Source of the DNA: Thermogemmatispora carboxidivorans
GTDB taxonomy: Bacteria; Chloroflexota; Ktedonobacteria; Ktedonobacterales; Ktedonobacteraceae
Length of the DNA stretch: 64,000 nt
Direction: 5' to 3'
Assembly: GCF_000702505.1 (NCBI RefSeq)
Contig: NZ_JNIM01000001.1
Coordinates: 558,001-622,000, forward strand
The position numbers were made by a program, and so were the translations under genes. How positions within the stretch are numbered: the stretch's first letter is position 1; the number at the start of each line of letters is the position of its first letter. Positions 46,879 through 56,672 of this stretch are shown here, in pieces. The notes below the pieces were generated by a model. It was not told the origin of the DNA. It saw only the letters and a list, made by a program, of their open reading frames with translations, and made no database searches.

Positions 46879-48306
46879 TCATTCCCAAAGCTGCACCGTA
46901 CCATCGGTCAGGGCGACGAGCAGGCGACGATCGGCAAAATGCAGGGCACTGATTTGCCAGGGATGGTAGAGCTTTTGGGCCAGCTGTCCTGCTCTCAGCG
47001 ACCAAAGCTCAACCACGCCCTCGTTGATCTCGCTATCTTCGCGGGCCACGGCCAACCAGCTGGCATCATCGGAAAGCGCCAGACGCGAGGTGCCTCCCAG
47101 GGTGCCGACAGCGAGATCGTAGTAGGTGGCAGCGCGCAAGTTCTGCACGCGCACGCGATTACGCTCCTGCCGCGCTGCGAAGACCACCGTCTGCAGATCT
47201 GGTGTGACCGCATAGGGCGGAGCACAATCGCTACACGCTCCAGCCAGCACAGAGGTGACAATGCGTGGGCGCGGACGGTTCCCAAAGCGGGTGCGGGCAG
47301 TCAGGTCCCAGCGCCGAACAACAATCACCTCCTCCTGGCTGCCGGGGCTATGCCCACAGGAAAGCGTCAGCAGGGAGCGCGTGTCGCGTGAGAGCGCGCG
47401 CAGGCGAATGGCCCAGAACTGGCGCTTCTCGATTTCCTCTTCGATGCAGACCAGGGTCTCCTGGGGAGCAGCGCCCTGCCCCGGCTGGTAGAGCAGGACA
47501 TCGGTGGCACGCACTCCCACTTTCCGCGGGGTGCGCGGGTCCTCGGCCTGATAGGGAAGGGCGAGGCGCAAGTACAGAGAGAACGAATCTATTGTCGAAT
47601 CCGGCGGGGGTTGAAGAACGCTTCCCTCCTCTACGAAGGCCAGATCGAGCGTATAGTGGTCAAAAACGGTGCGCTGCTGCAAAGGGTAGCTCCAGAGCAG
47701 CGAGCCGCTCTGTGTACGCCAGACGTGCAAGCCGAGGCGCCCCCAACCGGCTAGGAGCTCCCCATGCGGTGAAAAGCGCAGTTCACGCAGCGATTCGACT
47801 GTCAGAGCAGGATCAGTGCGAAACTGAGCAAGCTGAGCACTGCGGGCCACGCTCCAAATGGCTCCCTGGCCATCCAGAGTGCCAGCAGCGATGTACAAGT
47901 CATTGTCTTTCGTTTGCACGCTGCCCAGGGCCGAGATCACTCCCAGGGACGTCTGGAGGCGAGCGCCGGCGCGCAGGGGGCCGCGTGTGCTGAAGATGCT
48001 CAGGCTGGCAAACTCTAGCTCCTCCTGTGGGTCAATGCGCTGGGGACGCCGGCGCGGTCGCAGCAGGCCACTACGTACATCCAGCACACCGCGCAGGACC
48101 ACATCATACTGCTGTCGCTTCTGGGGGTCACCCAGGACGGCGTAGGCGCGATTGATGCGCTTCATCTGCGTTGCTCCCTCGGGGCCAGCCAGATCAGGGT
48201 GGTAGCGCCGTGCCAGTTGTCGATAGGCGCGTTTGATCGTCTCCTGATCGGCATCCGCTGGTACACCCAGAATGGCGTAGTAGTTTTCCAGTTCGTCCCT
48301 CTCCAT
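46879..48306 (-). CDS. J-domain protein fused to a beta-propeller (WD40-like)
   Basis: 475 aa. Residues ~5-70 are a J-domain (YYAILGVPADADQETIKRAYRQLARRYHPDLAG with the essential HPD), which should stimulate a DnaK-type ATPase. There is no Gly/Phe or zinc region. Residues ~110-475 form repeated beta-blades with WD-like endings (GAIWSVARSAQLAQF, LHVWRTQSGSLLWSY, VVRRWDLTARTR, GVVELWSLRAGQLAQKLYH and a final VQLWE). It may bring Hsp70 to a specific partner. Ribosome site is weak. Confidence 0.8.
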   Translation of the reverse strand: MERDELENYYAILGVPADADQETIKRAYRQLARRYHPDLAGPEGATQMKRINRAYAVLGDPQKRQQYDVVLRGVLDVRSGLLRPRRRPQRIDPQEELEFASLSIFSTRGPLRAGARLQTSLGVISALGSVQTKDNDLYIAAGTLDGQGAIWSVARSAQLAQFRTDPALTVESLRELRFSPHGELLAGWGRLGLHVWRTQSGSLLWSYPLQQRTVFDHYTLDLAFVEEGSVLQPPPDSTIDSFSLYLRLALPYQAEDPRTPRKVGVRATDVLLYQPGQGAAPQETLVCIEEEIEKRQFWAIRLRALSRDTRSLLTLSCGHSPGSQEEVIVVRRWDLTARTRFGNRPRPRIVTSVLAGACSDCAPPYAVTPDLQTVVFAARQERNRVRVQNLRAATYYDLAVGTLGGTSRLALSDDASWLAVAREDSEINEGVVELWSLRAGQLAQKLYHPWQISALHFADRRLLVALTDGTVQLWE

Positions 48307-48344
48307 AGCCAGCTCTGTTGCCTGCTGAAAGTGAGTGGATCGCG

Positions 48345-49010
48345 CTAGAGCGATACAATACGTGTTTTGACACGGTTGCCTGGCATCGACAAGCGCCGTG
48401 TGCGCCAGATATACCAGGTTGCCAGAGTGCGATAAGGTCGCCAGCGCTCGCCGAAGGCCAGCAGTTCTTTGCGCGTTGGGCGCCGTTCTAGTTCGTAGAG
48501 GAGGCGGAGGCCCTCGGCCAGACCCAGATCATCGACGGGCCAGACATCAAGGCGTCCCAGGGAAAAGATCAAGATCATTTCTGCTGTCCAGCGCCCGATA
48601 CCTCTGACTGTGGTCAGGGCGCGGATAACGGCCTCGTCGTCAAGTGCTGGGAGCTGCTGCAAATCCAGCTCTCCACTCAGGACGTGGGCACAGAGATCAC
48701 GTATATAGCGAATCTTTTGTGTAGAAAGGCCGACTGCCTGCAGTTGCTGCTCGTCGAGGGCGGAAAGGAATTGGGCCTGAAGAGGTCCGGGTGGAAGAAG
48801 AGTGCGCAAACGAGCCATAATGGCGTCGGCGGCCTGAACAGAAATCTGCTGCGAGATGATGGCATCGACCAGCGCTTCGAAAAGGTTAGGGTCCGGCACC
48901 AGCGTACACGGCCCTACGCGCTCAATGGCGCTGGCCAGAACTGGATCACCGGCTTTCAGCGCCAGGGTGGCTGTAGCAAGAAGGTCGGTCCAAGATTGCT
49001 GGATGGTCAT
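48345..49010 (-). CDS. DNA-3-methyladenine glycosylase (AlkA/HhH-GPD family)
   Basis: 221 aa from ATG 49010; MRTL at 49043 is an alternative. Removes alkylated purines in base-excision repair. The HhH-GPD motif is LTTVRGIGRWTAEMILIFSLGRLDVWPVDDLGLAEGL, with catalytic Asp in PVDD. PNLFEALVDAIISQQISVQAADAI is the AlkA-type helix pair. The frame runs to 49325, but the promoter at 49104-49114 places the start inside it. Confidence 0.9.
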   Translation of the reverse strand: MTIQQSWTDLLATATLALKAGDPVLASAIERVGPCTLVPDPNLFEALVDAIISQQISVQAADAIMARLRTLLPPGPLQAQFLSALDEQQLQAVGLSTQKIRYIRDLCAHVLSGELDLQQLPALDDEAVIRALTTVRGIGRWTAEMILIFSLGRLDVWPVDDLGLAEGLRLLYELERRPTRKELLAFGERWRPYRTLATWYIWRTRRLSMPGNRVKTRIVSL

Positions 49011-49103
49011 CCCTCCGTCTTTCTGCTCGCTCAATGTTCTCATGCCAGTTGCTTGCTCGCTGGTTGCCAGCTGGCCGCTGAGGCAAACAGCACAGCCGCT
49101 GAT

Positions 49104-49114
49104 ATTGTAGCACA
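49104..49114 (-). promoter_or_regulatory. Extended -10 promoter of glycosylase gene
   Basis: On the minus strand TGTGCTACAAT, one base from the TGTGCTATAAT box of the kinase and nuo promoters. This implies translation starts at 49043 or 49010 rather than further upstream. Confidence 0.5.
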
Positions 49115-49197
49115 TGCTGGCCTCCTGCCGCTGGCGCGCTCTGGCCTGGCAGGCGATGGATGCAATGGAGCAGATAATGACTGAAGAAGCAGATAGA

Positions 49198-49231
49198 CAG
49201 GCGGAGGAGATGCGATTTACTCCTCCGCCTG
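49198..49231 (-). terminator. Terminator of TetR-ABC operon
   Basis: CAGGCGGAGGA (49198-49208) pairs perfectly with TCCTCCGCCTG (49221-49231), 11 bp with a 12-nt loop, 21 nt past the permease stop. Confidence 0.7.
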
Positions 49232-49251
49232 TGGGGCGTTGCAGGCTCTCG

Positions 49252-50898
49252 TCAGGCCCTGGCCATGAGGCTGCTTTCCTTGAAGTGGAAGAGAGCAGCC
49301 AGGGCCACCGCGATGGCCAGGCCAAGGACCGTCAGGGTGGGACCCCAACGCATACCCTCTGTGATTGGGCTACCGTAAAGGTGGAAAATCGAGAGGTTGA
49401 TCAGCCAGTCGGGCAGTTTCAGCATCGGTTGCAGAAACTCCATCAAGAAGGAAAGAGCTATGAAAAGGCTGACCAGGCCCGTGGTCAGGCCAGCGGAGAG
49501 GCGTGTCGCCAGCAGGTAGACCAGGGCAGCGGCCAGCCATTCGAGCGGCAGCATGCTGAAGCAGGCGGCAGCGGTGTCTCCAACATCGATGCGCAGATTG
49601 ATGCTGCTGGCTGTCACCAGGAGGCTGAGCCAGATCACCAGCGGAGGAATCAGTGAGGCCACCACCACAGCCGCAGCGTGCTCGCCGAGCAAGCGGCTGC
49701 GGGAGTGAGGCGTACTCAGGATAAGCTCCAGGCGGTTGTTGTCAAGGTCGCGGCTCCAGCTGTAAGCCAGCGTCATGGCGAAGATGGTCAAGGCGACAGG
49801 GATAAAAGCAAAGACGGTCGCTCCCAGAAAGCCCTGGTTAGTAGCGACGTTGTAGCCGCTAAAGAGCTGGCTCATCACGGCATTACCTGCAACTGCCTTC
49901 CTGAAGATGTCCAGCAGGCTGGGAATGAGAGCGGTCAAAAATTCGACGAAGAAGAGCGTGATCATCGTCCACCAGAAGAGTGAGGTGAACTGCGCGCGCA
50001 GGGTGCGCAGACTCAGCGAGCGCAAGAAGGGATCGCCAGCGGCGCGCGCCAGCGCACGGGCGCGCTCGACGGTGGACGGGTGCCGTCGTCCATTGAGGGC
50101 GAGCTGGAACGCCACGCCGCCCAGATCGCGCCGGGCAAAGATCAGGGTGCTGGCGACGATCAGGACCACGGCGAGCAGGATGAGGAGCGCCAGGGCGCCC
50201 CAGTTGGTGGCCACCGAGGGGACTAAGGGCTTATTCCTGTTATAGTAGTAAAAGATCGACAGGCGTCGCAGCCAGTCAACATTTTGCTGAATACGCCCAA
50301 CGCTATCGAACAGGAACATCAGCACCAGGATAGCAGCGGTCCAGCCGGAGGCGGCACCGCGCCAGCGCACGAACTGCGAGATCAGCAGGGCGATGCTGGC
50401 GAAGATCAGCTCAAAGAGGCCGACGTTGAGGGTCGTCAGCAGGGCCCGCGGGTAATCGGCTGTTTCGTGGGCGCTGAGCTGGCCAAGCAGAATAAAGAGG
50501 CTAATGATAAGCATCATCACAAGAATGGCCAATATCAGTGAAAGCAGCTTTTCCAGCAAGAGGCGCGACCGTGCCACTGGCTGCGAGAGCAGAACATCGA
50601 GCGTGCCACGCTCCTCGTCCCCGCGTACCAGGCGGGCGCCGGCCAGGATGGCCCAGATGGCCAGAAAGGCTGGCAAGGTCGTGCCAAAGACGCGAAAGGT
50701 GACATAGCCGGGAATAGTGTTGAGCGCCACCTGATCGCCATAGAAGCTAAAGGACTGATAAATCTGCGTGACACCAGCGCTGAGAGCATCCTGAGCGGTG
50801 GCATACATAGCATAGATCAGCAATCCCAGGCCGAGGCCCCAGCAGAGGACTGCGATCCAGTACTCGCGCAGCGTTTTCAGCCAGATCGTACGCAGCAT
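49252..50898 (-). CDS. ABC-2 type transporter permease, fused double half
   Basis: 548 aa with about 12 membrane helices in two similar halves (each beginning with a TLR...YWIAVLCW or RAQFTSLFWWT amphipathic start and containing GDEERGTLDVLLSQPVARSRLLLEK or DNNRLELILSTPHSRSRLLGEH). The paired 'DLLLS-P-SR' motifs are typical of exporters where both permease halves are one chain. GGGAGGG precedes the ATG. Works with the ATPase at 50945. Confidence 0.87.
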   Translation of the reverse strand: MLRTIWLKTLREYWIAVLCWGLGLGLLIYAMYATAQDALSAGVTQIYQSFSFYGDQVALNTIPGYVTFRVFGTTLPAFLAIWAILAGARLVRGDEERGTLDVLLSQPVARSRLLLEKLLSLILAILVMMLIISLFILLGQLSAHETADYPRALLTTLNVGLFELIFASIALLISQFVRWRGAASGWTAAILVLMFLFDSVGRIQQNVDWLRRLSIFYYYNRNKPLVPSVATNWGALALLILLAVVLIVASTLIFARRDLGGVAFQLALNGRRHPSTVERARALARAAGDPFLRSLSLRTLRAQFTSLFWWTMITLFFVEFLTALIPSLLDIFRKAVAGNAVMSQLFSGYNVATNQGFLGATVFAFIPVALTIFAMTLAYSWSRDLDNNRLELILSTPHSRSRLLGEHAAAVVVASLIPPLVIWLSLLVTASSINLRIDVGDTAAACFSMLPLEWLAAALVYLLATRLSAGLTTGLVSLFIALSFLMEFLQPMLKLPDWLINLSIFHLYGSPITEGMRWGPTLTVLGLAIAVALAALFHFKESSLMARA

Positions 50899-50944
50899 AG
50901 CTGTTCCCTCCCGTCACTGGCCGCCAGAAAGCGGACAATGACAT

Positions 50945-51859
50945 TTAGCGGCCAGCGGCAACCGGCTGGTCGACCTGATAGAAGCGCAGAAAGATCTCTT
51001 CGAGGCTTGGCTCCTGAGTTGAGAGGCTGAGAGCATCGTGGGCGGCGGCTACCTTGATAACTGCCTGCAGCTCGCCCTGGACGTCAAGATGCAGCTCGCG
51101 CCCGTCGCGATTGAGGCGGACGGCGGCCACGCCCGGCAGCCCCTGGAACCACTCCGGTGAGGCAGGTCCAGGGAAACTGATGACGACTGTCTGCTGCCGC
51201 ATGTGCTTGAGCCGACTCACCTCATTCACCTCGACCAGGCGTCCCTCGCGGATGATACCGACACGGCTACAGGTCTGCTCAACCTCGGGCAGGATATGCG
51301 ACGAGAGAAAGACCGTGTGTCCCTCGCTCTGCACTTCCCGCAGCATGCGGTAAAACTCCTGCTGGTTGAGGGGATCGAGGCCACTGCTCGGCTCGTCCAG
51401 GATAAGCAATCGTGGACGATGCATGAATGCCTGGATCAGACCCAGCTTCTGGCGGTTGCCACGCGAATACTCGCGGAAGCGCTTGCCGGGATCGAAGTCC
51501 AGTCGCTCGCAGAGCTGCTGCACGTAGGAGCGGTCGACGCCGCCGCGCAGGTGGCCGAGGTAGGTCAGGATCTGGGCGCCCGTCAGCGAGGGATCAAAGG
51601 CAAACTCCGAGGGCAGGTAGCCCACGAGCCGCTTGACGGCGGCAGCCTGCGACCAGCAGTCCAGGCCGGCGATGGTGGCGCGGCCTGCCGAGGGGCGCAG
51701 GAAGCCCATTAAGGTGCGGATCGTCGTAGTTTTACCGGCTCCGTTGGGACCAAGGAAGCCAAAGATTTCGCCTTCCTCGATCTCAAAGGTCAGGTCAAGG
51801 ATGCCGCGGCTGCGACCGTAATACTTCGTCAGGCCGCTGGCTTGAATCAGGACGGTCAT
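50945..51859 (-). CDS. ABC transporter ATP-binding protein
   Basis: 304 aa. Walker A GPNGAGKTTTIRTL, signature YSRGNRQKLGLIQAF, Walker B LLILDEPSSGLDPLNQQEF, and switch His in VFLSSHILPEVE. The C-terminal ~80 residues match the CcmA/DrrA exporter extension. It energises the permease encoded 46 nt downstream, likely drug or lipid export. The start overlaps the end of the TetR gene by 65 nt; AAGGAGAGAG is upstream. Confidence 0.93.
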   Translation of the reverse strand: MTVLIQASGLTKYYGRSRGILDLTFEIEEGEIFGFLGPNGAGKTTTIRTLMGFLRPSAGRATIAGLDCWSQAAAVKRLVGYLPSEFAFDPSLTGAQILTYLGHLRGGVDRSYVQQLCERLDFDPGKRFREYSRGNRQKLGLIQAFMHRPRLLILDEPSSGLDPLNQQEFYRMLREVQSEGHTVFLSSHILPEVEQTCSRVGIIREGRLVEVNEVSRLKHMRQQTVVISFPGPASPEWFQGLPGVAAVRLNRDGRELHLDVQGELQAVIKVAAAHDALSLSTQEPSLEEIFLRFYQVDQPVAAGR

Positions 51860-52616
51860 GATGACTCTCTCCTTCCATATATTGGCTGAGGTAAGCGCGA
51901 ATGGCTATTACGAAGCTTTCGATATGCTCATTGACTGTGTAAGCCAGCCGACGGCGCTTCTCTGGGGGCGGTAGCTGCTGATTTTCCAAGGCTCGGCGAA
52001 TGGCCTCGCCCAGATCCTGAGCCTGTTGCTTAAGCGGAAGGCGTTCTTCTTCCGGCCAGAGCGGGTCGAGCGTCATATAGCCCATAAAGAGGGCTGCCAG
52101 CATGTATTCCAGGCGCTTGAGGCTCAGGTCCGAGCGCAGCAGACCCTCCTCCTGCATCTGTGCCAGAATGGCATGAGCAAAAAGCACTTTGCGGCGAGCG
52201 ATCGAGTTCCCCTGTAGATAGTCATGCTGAGTCATCGAGCCGAGCAGACTGACATCGTTAGTCAGCAGCGCCTTCACCAGCGGACGCTCCTGGTAGCGCA
52301 GAAAGGCATAGGGAAAAAGCGTATGGAAAGCAAAGCTATCAGCATGCTCGGCGATGTACTTCTGCAGTGCTTCGATCACGGCCAGGGCCTCGCGCATGAT
52401 GACACTCATAAAGAGGTCCTCGCGCGTCTTCCAGTGGAGATAGATGGTCCCCTTGGCGACGCCGGCCTCGCGTGCAATGTCGTCGATGGTCGTCTTATCG
52501 TAGCCCCAGCGCTCGATGAGCTTGACAGCAGCATCGAGAATGCGCTCAGCGCGTGCCCGGCGCTTTTCCGGGGACGTACGGGCCCTGCCACGCTTCCTCT
52601 GCAGCTGATCTGTCAC
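51795..52616 (-). CDS. TetR-family transcriptional regulator
   Basis: 273 aa from GTG 52616 (GGAGGTG upstream). N-terminal TetR helix-turn-helix: ILDAAVKLIERWGYDKTTIDDIAREAGVAKGTIYLHWKTREDLF. The C-terminal ligand domain is longer than usual and its last ~20 residues are read from DNA that also encodes the ATPase start. First gene of the TetR-ATPase-permease operon, so it probably represses its own exporter. Confidence 0.9.
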   Translation of the reverse strand: MTDQLQRKRGRARTSPEKRRARAERILDAAVKLIERWGYDKTTIDDIAREAGVAKGTIYLHWKTREDLFMSVIMREALAVIEALQKYIAEHADSFAFHTLFPYAFLRYQERPLVKALLTNDVSLLGSMTQHDYLQGNSIARRKVLFAHAILAQMQEEGLLRSDLSLKRLEYMLAALFMGYMTLDPLWPEEERLPLKQQAQDLGEAIRRALENQQLPPPEKRRRLAYTVNEHIESFVIAIRAYLSQYMEGESHHDRPDSSQRPDEVLRSQPRHP

Positions 52617-52914
52617 TCCAACACCTCCTTTCTTGACTAAATGACTGTATAAATAAAAATGGTCACAAAATTCTGATAAGAGTATAGTCCGCTGGAGCAA
52701 GAAAGTCAAGGGGAGAGGGAAAGCTCAATAAAGCTGATCTGCTCCTACCTGGCCGCCCGCCGTCACAAATTCCTGCGTAGCTTTGCCGGCGAAGTAAACT
52801 CATAACGATCGACTATCAGGCGCAGATCCCTCCCCTGATGTCGTACAATGGACATCTAAAGGAGAAAAGAGACTGTTCTTGAAAAGCAAAGCGAGCATCT
52901 GCTCGGGAGGCAGC
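52617..52914. promoter_or_regulatory. AT-rich divergent control region
   Basis: Between tetR (minus) and the DUF255 gene (plus). The AT-rich part at 52630-52690 carries TGAC half-sites (TTGACTAAATGAC and TGGTCAC in opposite orientation, ~20 bp apart) that could be a TetR operator, and TATACA on the minus strand (52646-52651) as a -10 box. TACAAT at 52844-52849 may serve the plus-strand gene. Confidence 0.35.
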
Positions 52915-55074
52915 ATGACAGAAGCAAGCGGCGCGCCGCAAGGCGCTCAGCATACCAATCGGCTCATTCACGAGACGAGTCCCTATCTGCTGCAGCACGC
53001 ACACAACCCGGTGGACTGGTATCCCTGGGGGGAGGAAGCCCTTCACAAAGCCAGACAGGAAGACAAGCCCATTTTTCTCAGCATCGGCTACTCCGCCTGC
53101 CACTGGTGTCACGTCATGGAGCGCGAATCCTTCGAAAACGCAGAGATTGCGGCCCTCATCAACCGTTACTTTGTGCCGATCAAAGTTGACCGTGAGGAGC
53201 GGCCCGATCTTGACGCCATTTACATGCAGGCCGTCCAGGCGCTGACCGGTCAGGGAGGCTGGCCCCTCAGCGTCTTTCTGACGCCGGACGGCAGGCCCTT
53301 TTTTGGTGGAACCTATTTCCCGCCCGAGGATCGGCGCTACGGCGGGCAGGTGATGGCCGGGTTCCCGCGAGTGTTGTTGACCATTGTCGACGCCTATCAG
53401 AATCGGCGCCAGGAAGTTGAAGAGCAGGCCGAGCGTCTGGTCGAATACCTGCGCGAGCGGAGCAGCGCGCCCCTCTTGCGCCGCGGGCAAGGGCAGGTTC
53501 TGCCGCAGCTTGAGCAACTGGCCAACGCGGCGCGCGAACTGGCTGCCGAATTTGATCCCACCAACGGCGGCTTCGGCGGCGCTCCCAAGTTTCCCAACAG
53601 CATGGCGCTGGAGTTCCTGCTACGTGTCCACCTGCACCGCGCCGCCGGCGAGCTGCCAGCAGCCAAAGAGGGGGAACGCTCAGAGCTGGAGATGGTTGAG
53701 CAGACCCTGCAGCGCATGGCCTGTGGCGGCATCTACGACCAGCTTGGTGGCGGCTTTCATCGCTACTCGGTTGATGCCCGCTGGCTGGTGCCCCATTTCG
53801 AAAAGATGCTCTACGACAACGCCCTGCTCAGCCGCCTCTACCTGCATGCCTATCTGGTTACAGGCAATCCCTTCTACCGGCGCATTGCCGAAGAGACCCT
53901 AGACTACGTCATGCGCGAGATGACGGCGCCGGAGGGGGGCTTCTACTCGACCCAGGACGCAGACAGCGAAGGGGAAGAAGGCAAGTTCTATCTCTGGCAG
54001 GCCGAGGAGATTGCCCGCCTACTGCCTGGCGAGGATGGGGACCTCTTCATGGCCTGGTATGGCGTGACCCCGCGCGGCAACTTTGAAGGCAAGAACATTC
54101 TCCACGTGCCCGAGCCTGATGCCCAGCGGATGGCTGAGCGTCTCGGGGTCAGTCGAGAGCGTCTGGAGCAGGCTCTGGAGAAGGGCCGCGCGCTCCTCTT
54201 GGCGGCACGGGAGCAGCGCGTCAGGCCGGGACGCGATGAGAAGGTTCTGACGGCCTGGAATGGGCTGATGCTGCGCAGCTTCGCCGAAGCCGCGCGCTAT
54301 CTCGGGCGTAGCGATTACCGGCACGTAGCCGAGCGCAATGCTGACTTTCTGCTGACGGCGCTGCGCAAAGATGGGCGCCTGCAGCGTACCTGGAAGGATG
54401 GACGGGCCCATCTGGCTGGCTATCTGGAGGACTATGCCTTTCTGGCGGATGGTCTGCTGGCCCTCTACGAAGCCAGCTTCGAGCTGCGCTGGTTCAGTGA
54501 AGCGCGCAGCCTGATGGAGGAAGCCCTGAGCCTCTTTGCTGATAGCGAGAATGGTGGCTTCTTCGACACTGGCAGCGATCAGGAGGCCCTGATCAGCCGG
54601 CCCAAAGAGATCATGGACAACGCCACGCCGGCGGGCAACAGCGTTGCGGCGGAAGTGCTATTACGGTTGGCGGCCTTCACAGGAGAAGAACGCTATCGCC
54701 AGGCGGCTGAGAGCTATCTGCAAGCCCTGGCTGATATTATGACCCAGCATCCGCATGCCTTCGGGCATGTGCTGGGTGCGCTGGACTTTGCCCTCTCGCC
54801 TGGGCGTGAGATTGCCATCATTGGAGATCCGCAGGCGGAAGGGACCGCGGCTCTCCTGGCTGTGGTCAACCGTCGCTATCGACCCAACAGCGTCCTGGCC
54901 TGTGTTGCACCCGGCAGCGCGCAGGAGCGTGCCGCCGCTCTCATTCCGCTCCTGGCCGAGCGGCCTCAGCAGAACGGACGGGCGACAGCCTACGTCTGTC
55001 AGCATTTTGCCTGTCAGGCGCCGGCGACAACAGCCGAGGCGCTGCAGGCCCAGCTTGGTGATCTGGACCGCTAG
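52915..55074 (+). CDS. Thioredoxin-domain protein DUF255 (YyaL/SPATA20 family)
   Basis: 719 aa from ATG 52915 (gggaggcag upstream). N-terminal DUF255 thioredoxin-like domain: [25 protein letters not shown] and [22 protein letters not shown], with the CxxC. The rest is a helical toroid like N-acylglucosamine 2-epimerases ([61 protein letters not shown]). The family is widespread but its reaction is not settled. Confidence 0.92.
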   Translation: MTEASGAPQGAQHTNRLIHETSPYLLQHAHNPVDWYPWGEEALHKARQEDKPIFLSIGYSACHWCHVMERESFENAEIAALINRYFVPIKVDREERPDLDAIYMQAVQALTGQGGWPLSVFLTPDGRPFFGGTYFPPEDRRYGGQVMAGFPRVLLTIVDAYQNRRQEVEEQAERLVEYLRERSSAPLLRRGQGQVLPQLEQLANAARELAAEFDPTNGGFGGAPKFPNSMALEFLLRVHLHRAAGELPAAKEGERSELEMVEQTLQRMACGGIYDQLGGGFHRYSVDARWLVPHFEKMLYDNALLSRLYLHAYLVTGNPFYRRIAEETLDYVMREMTAPEGGFYSTQDADSEGEEGKFYLWQAEEIARLLPGEDGDLFMAWYGVTPRGNFEGKNILHVPEPDAQRMAERLGVSRERLEQALEKGRALLLAAREQRVRPGRDEKVLTAWNGLMLRSFAEAARYLGRSDYRHVAERNADFLLTALRKDGRLQRTWKDGRAHLAGYLEDYAFLADGLLALYEASFELRWFSEARSLMEEALSLFADSENGGFFDTGSDQEALISRPKEIMDNATPAGNSVAAEVLLRLAAFTGEERYRQAAESYLQALADIMTQHPHAFGHVLGALDFALSPGREIAIIGDPQAEGTAALLAVVNRRYRPNSVLACVAPGSAQERAAALIPLLAERPQQNGRATAYVCQHFACQAPATTAEALQAQLGDLDR

Positions 55075-55111
55075 CCGACGCTCAAGGTAAGCGCAGAGAG
55101 AGAGAGACAGA

Positions 55112-55148
55112 CCCAGCGGATCGGCAGAGAGGAAGCTGGTCCGCTGGG
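55112..55148. terminator. Bidirectional hairpin between DUF255 and usp genes
   Basis: CCCAGCGGA (55112-55120) pairs perfectly with TCCGCTGGG (55140-55148), loop 19 nt, between convergent genes. Confidence 0.55.
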
Positions 55149-55269
55149 CCTGCAGCGTATCCTGATGAAGATGGGGCCAGGGTCACCGGCGGTCGGGCAG
55201 ACTCAGGATGGGCTGAGATGAGGTGAGGCTGGGGCCAGAGCCCGCAGCGGCAAGACGCCGCTGATGGCC

Positions 55270-55989
55270 TTAGTCATTGACATAACGCAGCTGGCCTTTC
55301 ACCTCATGACGGCAGAGCCGGCCACTGTTGACGAGATGTTCAAGCGCAAGCGTGGCCGCAGCAATCTCCTTTCTACCGGCCTTCTTCTTGTTGGCCGGCA
55401 GAAACATGGTGGCTACCTCCTGGGGAGTGAAAACGGCCAGGGCGCCAGTATGCTCCTCCAGATAAGCGGTCAGAGCCTTGCGATACCAGGCCACCAGATC
55501 GCCGGGGCGGGCAATTGGTGGGGCCATCACGATCATCACGGGGCAGGGGGCAAGGGCTAACACGCGGCGGGAAATACTGCCAACCAGCAAGCGGCGCAGC
55601 TTGTGGCGCAAGCCCTCACCGCGACTTCCGACGACGATCAGGTCGGCGCCCAGCTCACGCGCAGCCCTGACGATTTCACCAGCCGGCTCGCCGACGCGGA
55701 TCATCATCTCGATACGCTCGGAGGAGATGGCATATTTTTGGAATTCAAGGCGGGCGCGCTTGAGCACCTCCTCAGCCTCGCTGCGCTGTTCGGTGGTGAT
55801 GGGCAGGGGCTGGATCTGGCCAACATACATGCCGAGGGAAGGGGAAGCAGTATAGGGGATAGGAATGACCGTCAGGAGAATCACGTGAAAAGCGGGAGCC
55901 TGCTCAACCAGCTCTCTGACTTTCGTGATTGCCTGCCTGGTGGCCGGAGAGATCGCGGGATCGATACCAAGCAAGATGTGCCTGTTCAT
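55270..55989 (-). CDS. Universal stress protein with C-terminal extension
   Basis: 239 aa from ATG 55989 (MNRHILLGIDPAI). The UspA domain (~1-150) ends in the ATP-binding loop IVVGSRGEGLRHKLRRLLVGSIS and VLALAPCPVMIV. About 75 further residues (AWYRKALTAYLEEHTGALAVF...LEHLVNSGRLCRHEVKGQLRYV) look like a winged-helix fold and are not part of ordinary Usp proteins. Role in stress is family inference. Confidence 0.85.
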   Translation of the reverse strand: MNRHILLGIDPAISPATRQAITKVRELVEQAPAFHVILLTVIPIPYTASPSLGMYVGQIQPLPITTEQRSEAEEVLKRARLEFQKYAISSERIEMMIRVGEPAGEIVRAARELGADLIVVGSRGEGLRHKLRRLLVGSISRRVLALAPCPVMIVMAPPIARPGDLVAWYRKALTAYLEEHTGALAVFTPQEVATMFLPANKKKAGRKEIAAATLALEHLVNSGRLCRHEVKGQLRYVND

Positions 55990-56365
55990 GGCTACCGTAC
56001 TCCCGAAGGTCACCCGAAGATGGCCACCCCATCTTCTGGGTTCGGTTTCTCACTGAGCGGGGATGAATGCCCGGACATCCGGCGTCGGGCTGAACTGGTA
56101 TGGTCTACTGCGTCTCTCGCCAGAGAAATGCTCTTCCCGAGGACATGGGGCAGAGAGCGCCTTGCACCGCGGTTGGCTAGCCAGCTGGTTACTGACGGAT
56201 TCGCCTGCCTGGCGTGATAGGGTCCCTCTCTCATCTCTCCCCCATTGCCCAGCGCTTGCCTTCTCCTATCCACCTCAGCAGGTAGTCCCTTTTGCCTTCC
56301 TTCCTGCCTCCTTCTGACGGCCAGCTTCCTGGCCGGGTTCGACGCTCTTTTCGCTGGAGGCCTGT

Positions 56366-56524
56366 CTAACAGGTGATCGAAGTAAGAGGAATACGACGCT
56401 TAGTGAACACCGTCACTGTCTGACCACTCATTCTCAGCCGCGCCTCCTTCGCGAGCCGTACCTGGCTTAGAAAGCGGCAGACAGACAAGACAGACAATCG
56501 AAGCGGCTGGGAAGAGAGCGCCAT
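56366..56524 (-). CDS. Possible small basic protein
   Basis: 52 aa starting MALSSQPLRLSVLSV with an AAGGAAGG site 8 nt upstream; the end is TVFTKRRIPLTSITC. Small, basic, no family recognised. The ribosome site is the main support; it may be chance. Confidence 0.22.
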   Translation of the reverse strand: MALSSQPLRLSVLSVCRFLSQVRLAKEARLRMSGQTVTVFTKRRIPLTSITC

Positions 56525-56656
56525 CGGCGGTTCCTTCCTTGTCGGCGCTACCCGCATACCTCGGCTTGCTCTACCCCGCCATCGCTTTTGTGGAGTAGTT
56601 CACACTGAGCTGGTTAGCTGCGACATAGCCTGTCCAGAGAAGGGACCGTACACTCT

Positions 56657-56672
56657 CTATACGATAGTATAG
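56657..56672. promoter_or_regulatory. Inverted repeat CTATAC-GATA-GTATAG
   Basis: Perfect 6-bp arms with a 4-bp centre. It could be an operator or overlap a -10 box. No gene start is close, so its role is unclear. Confidence 0.25.
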
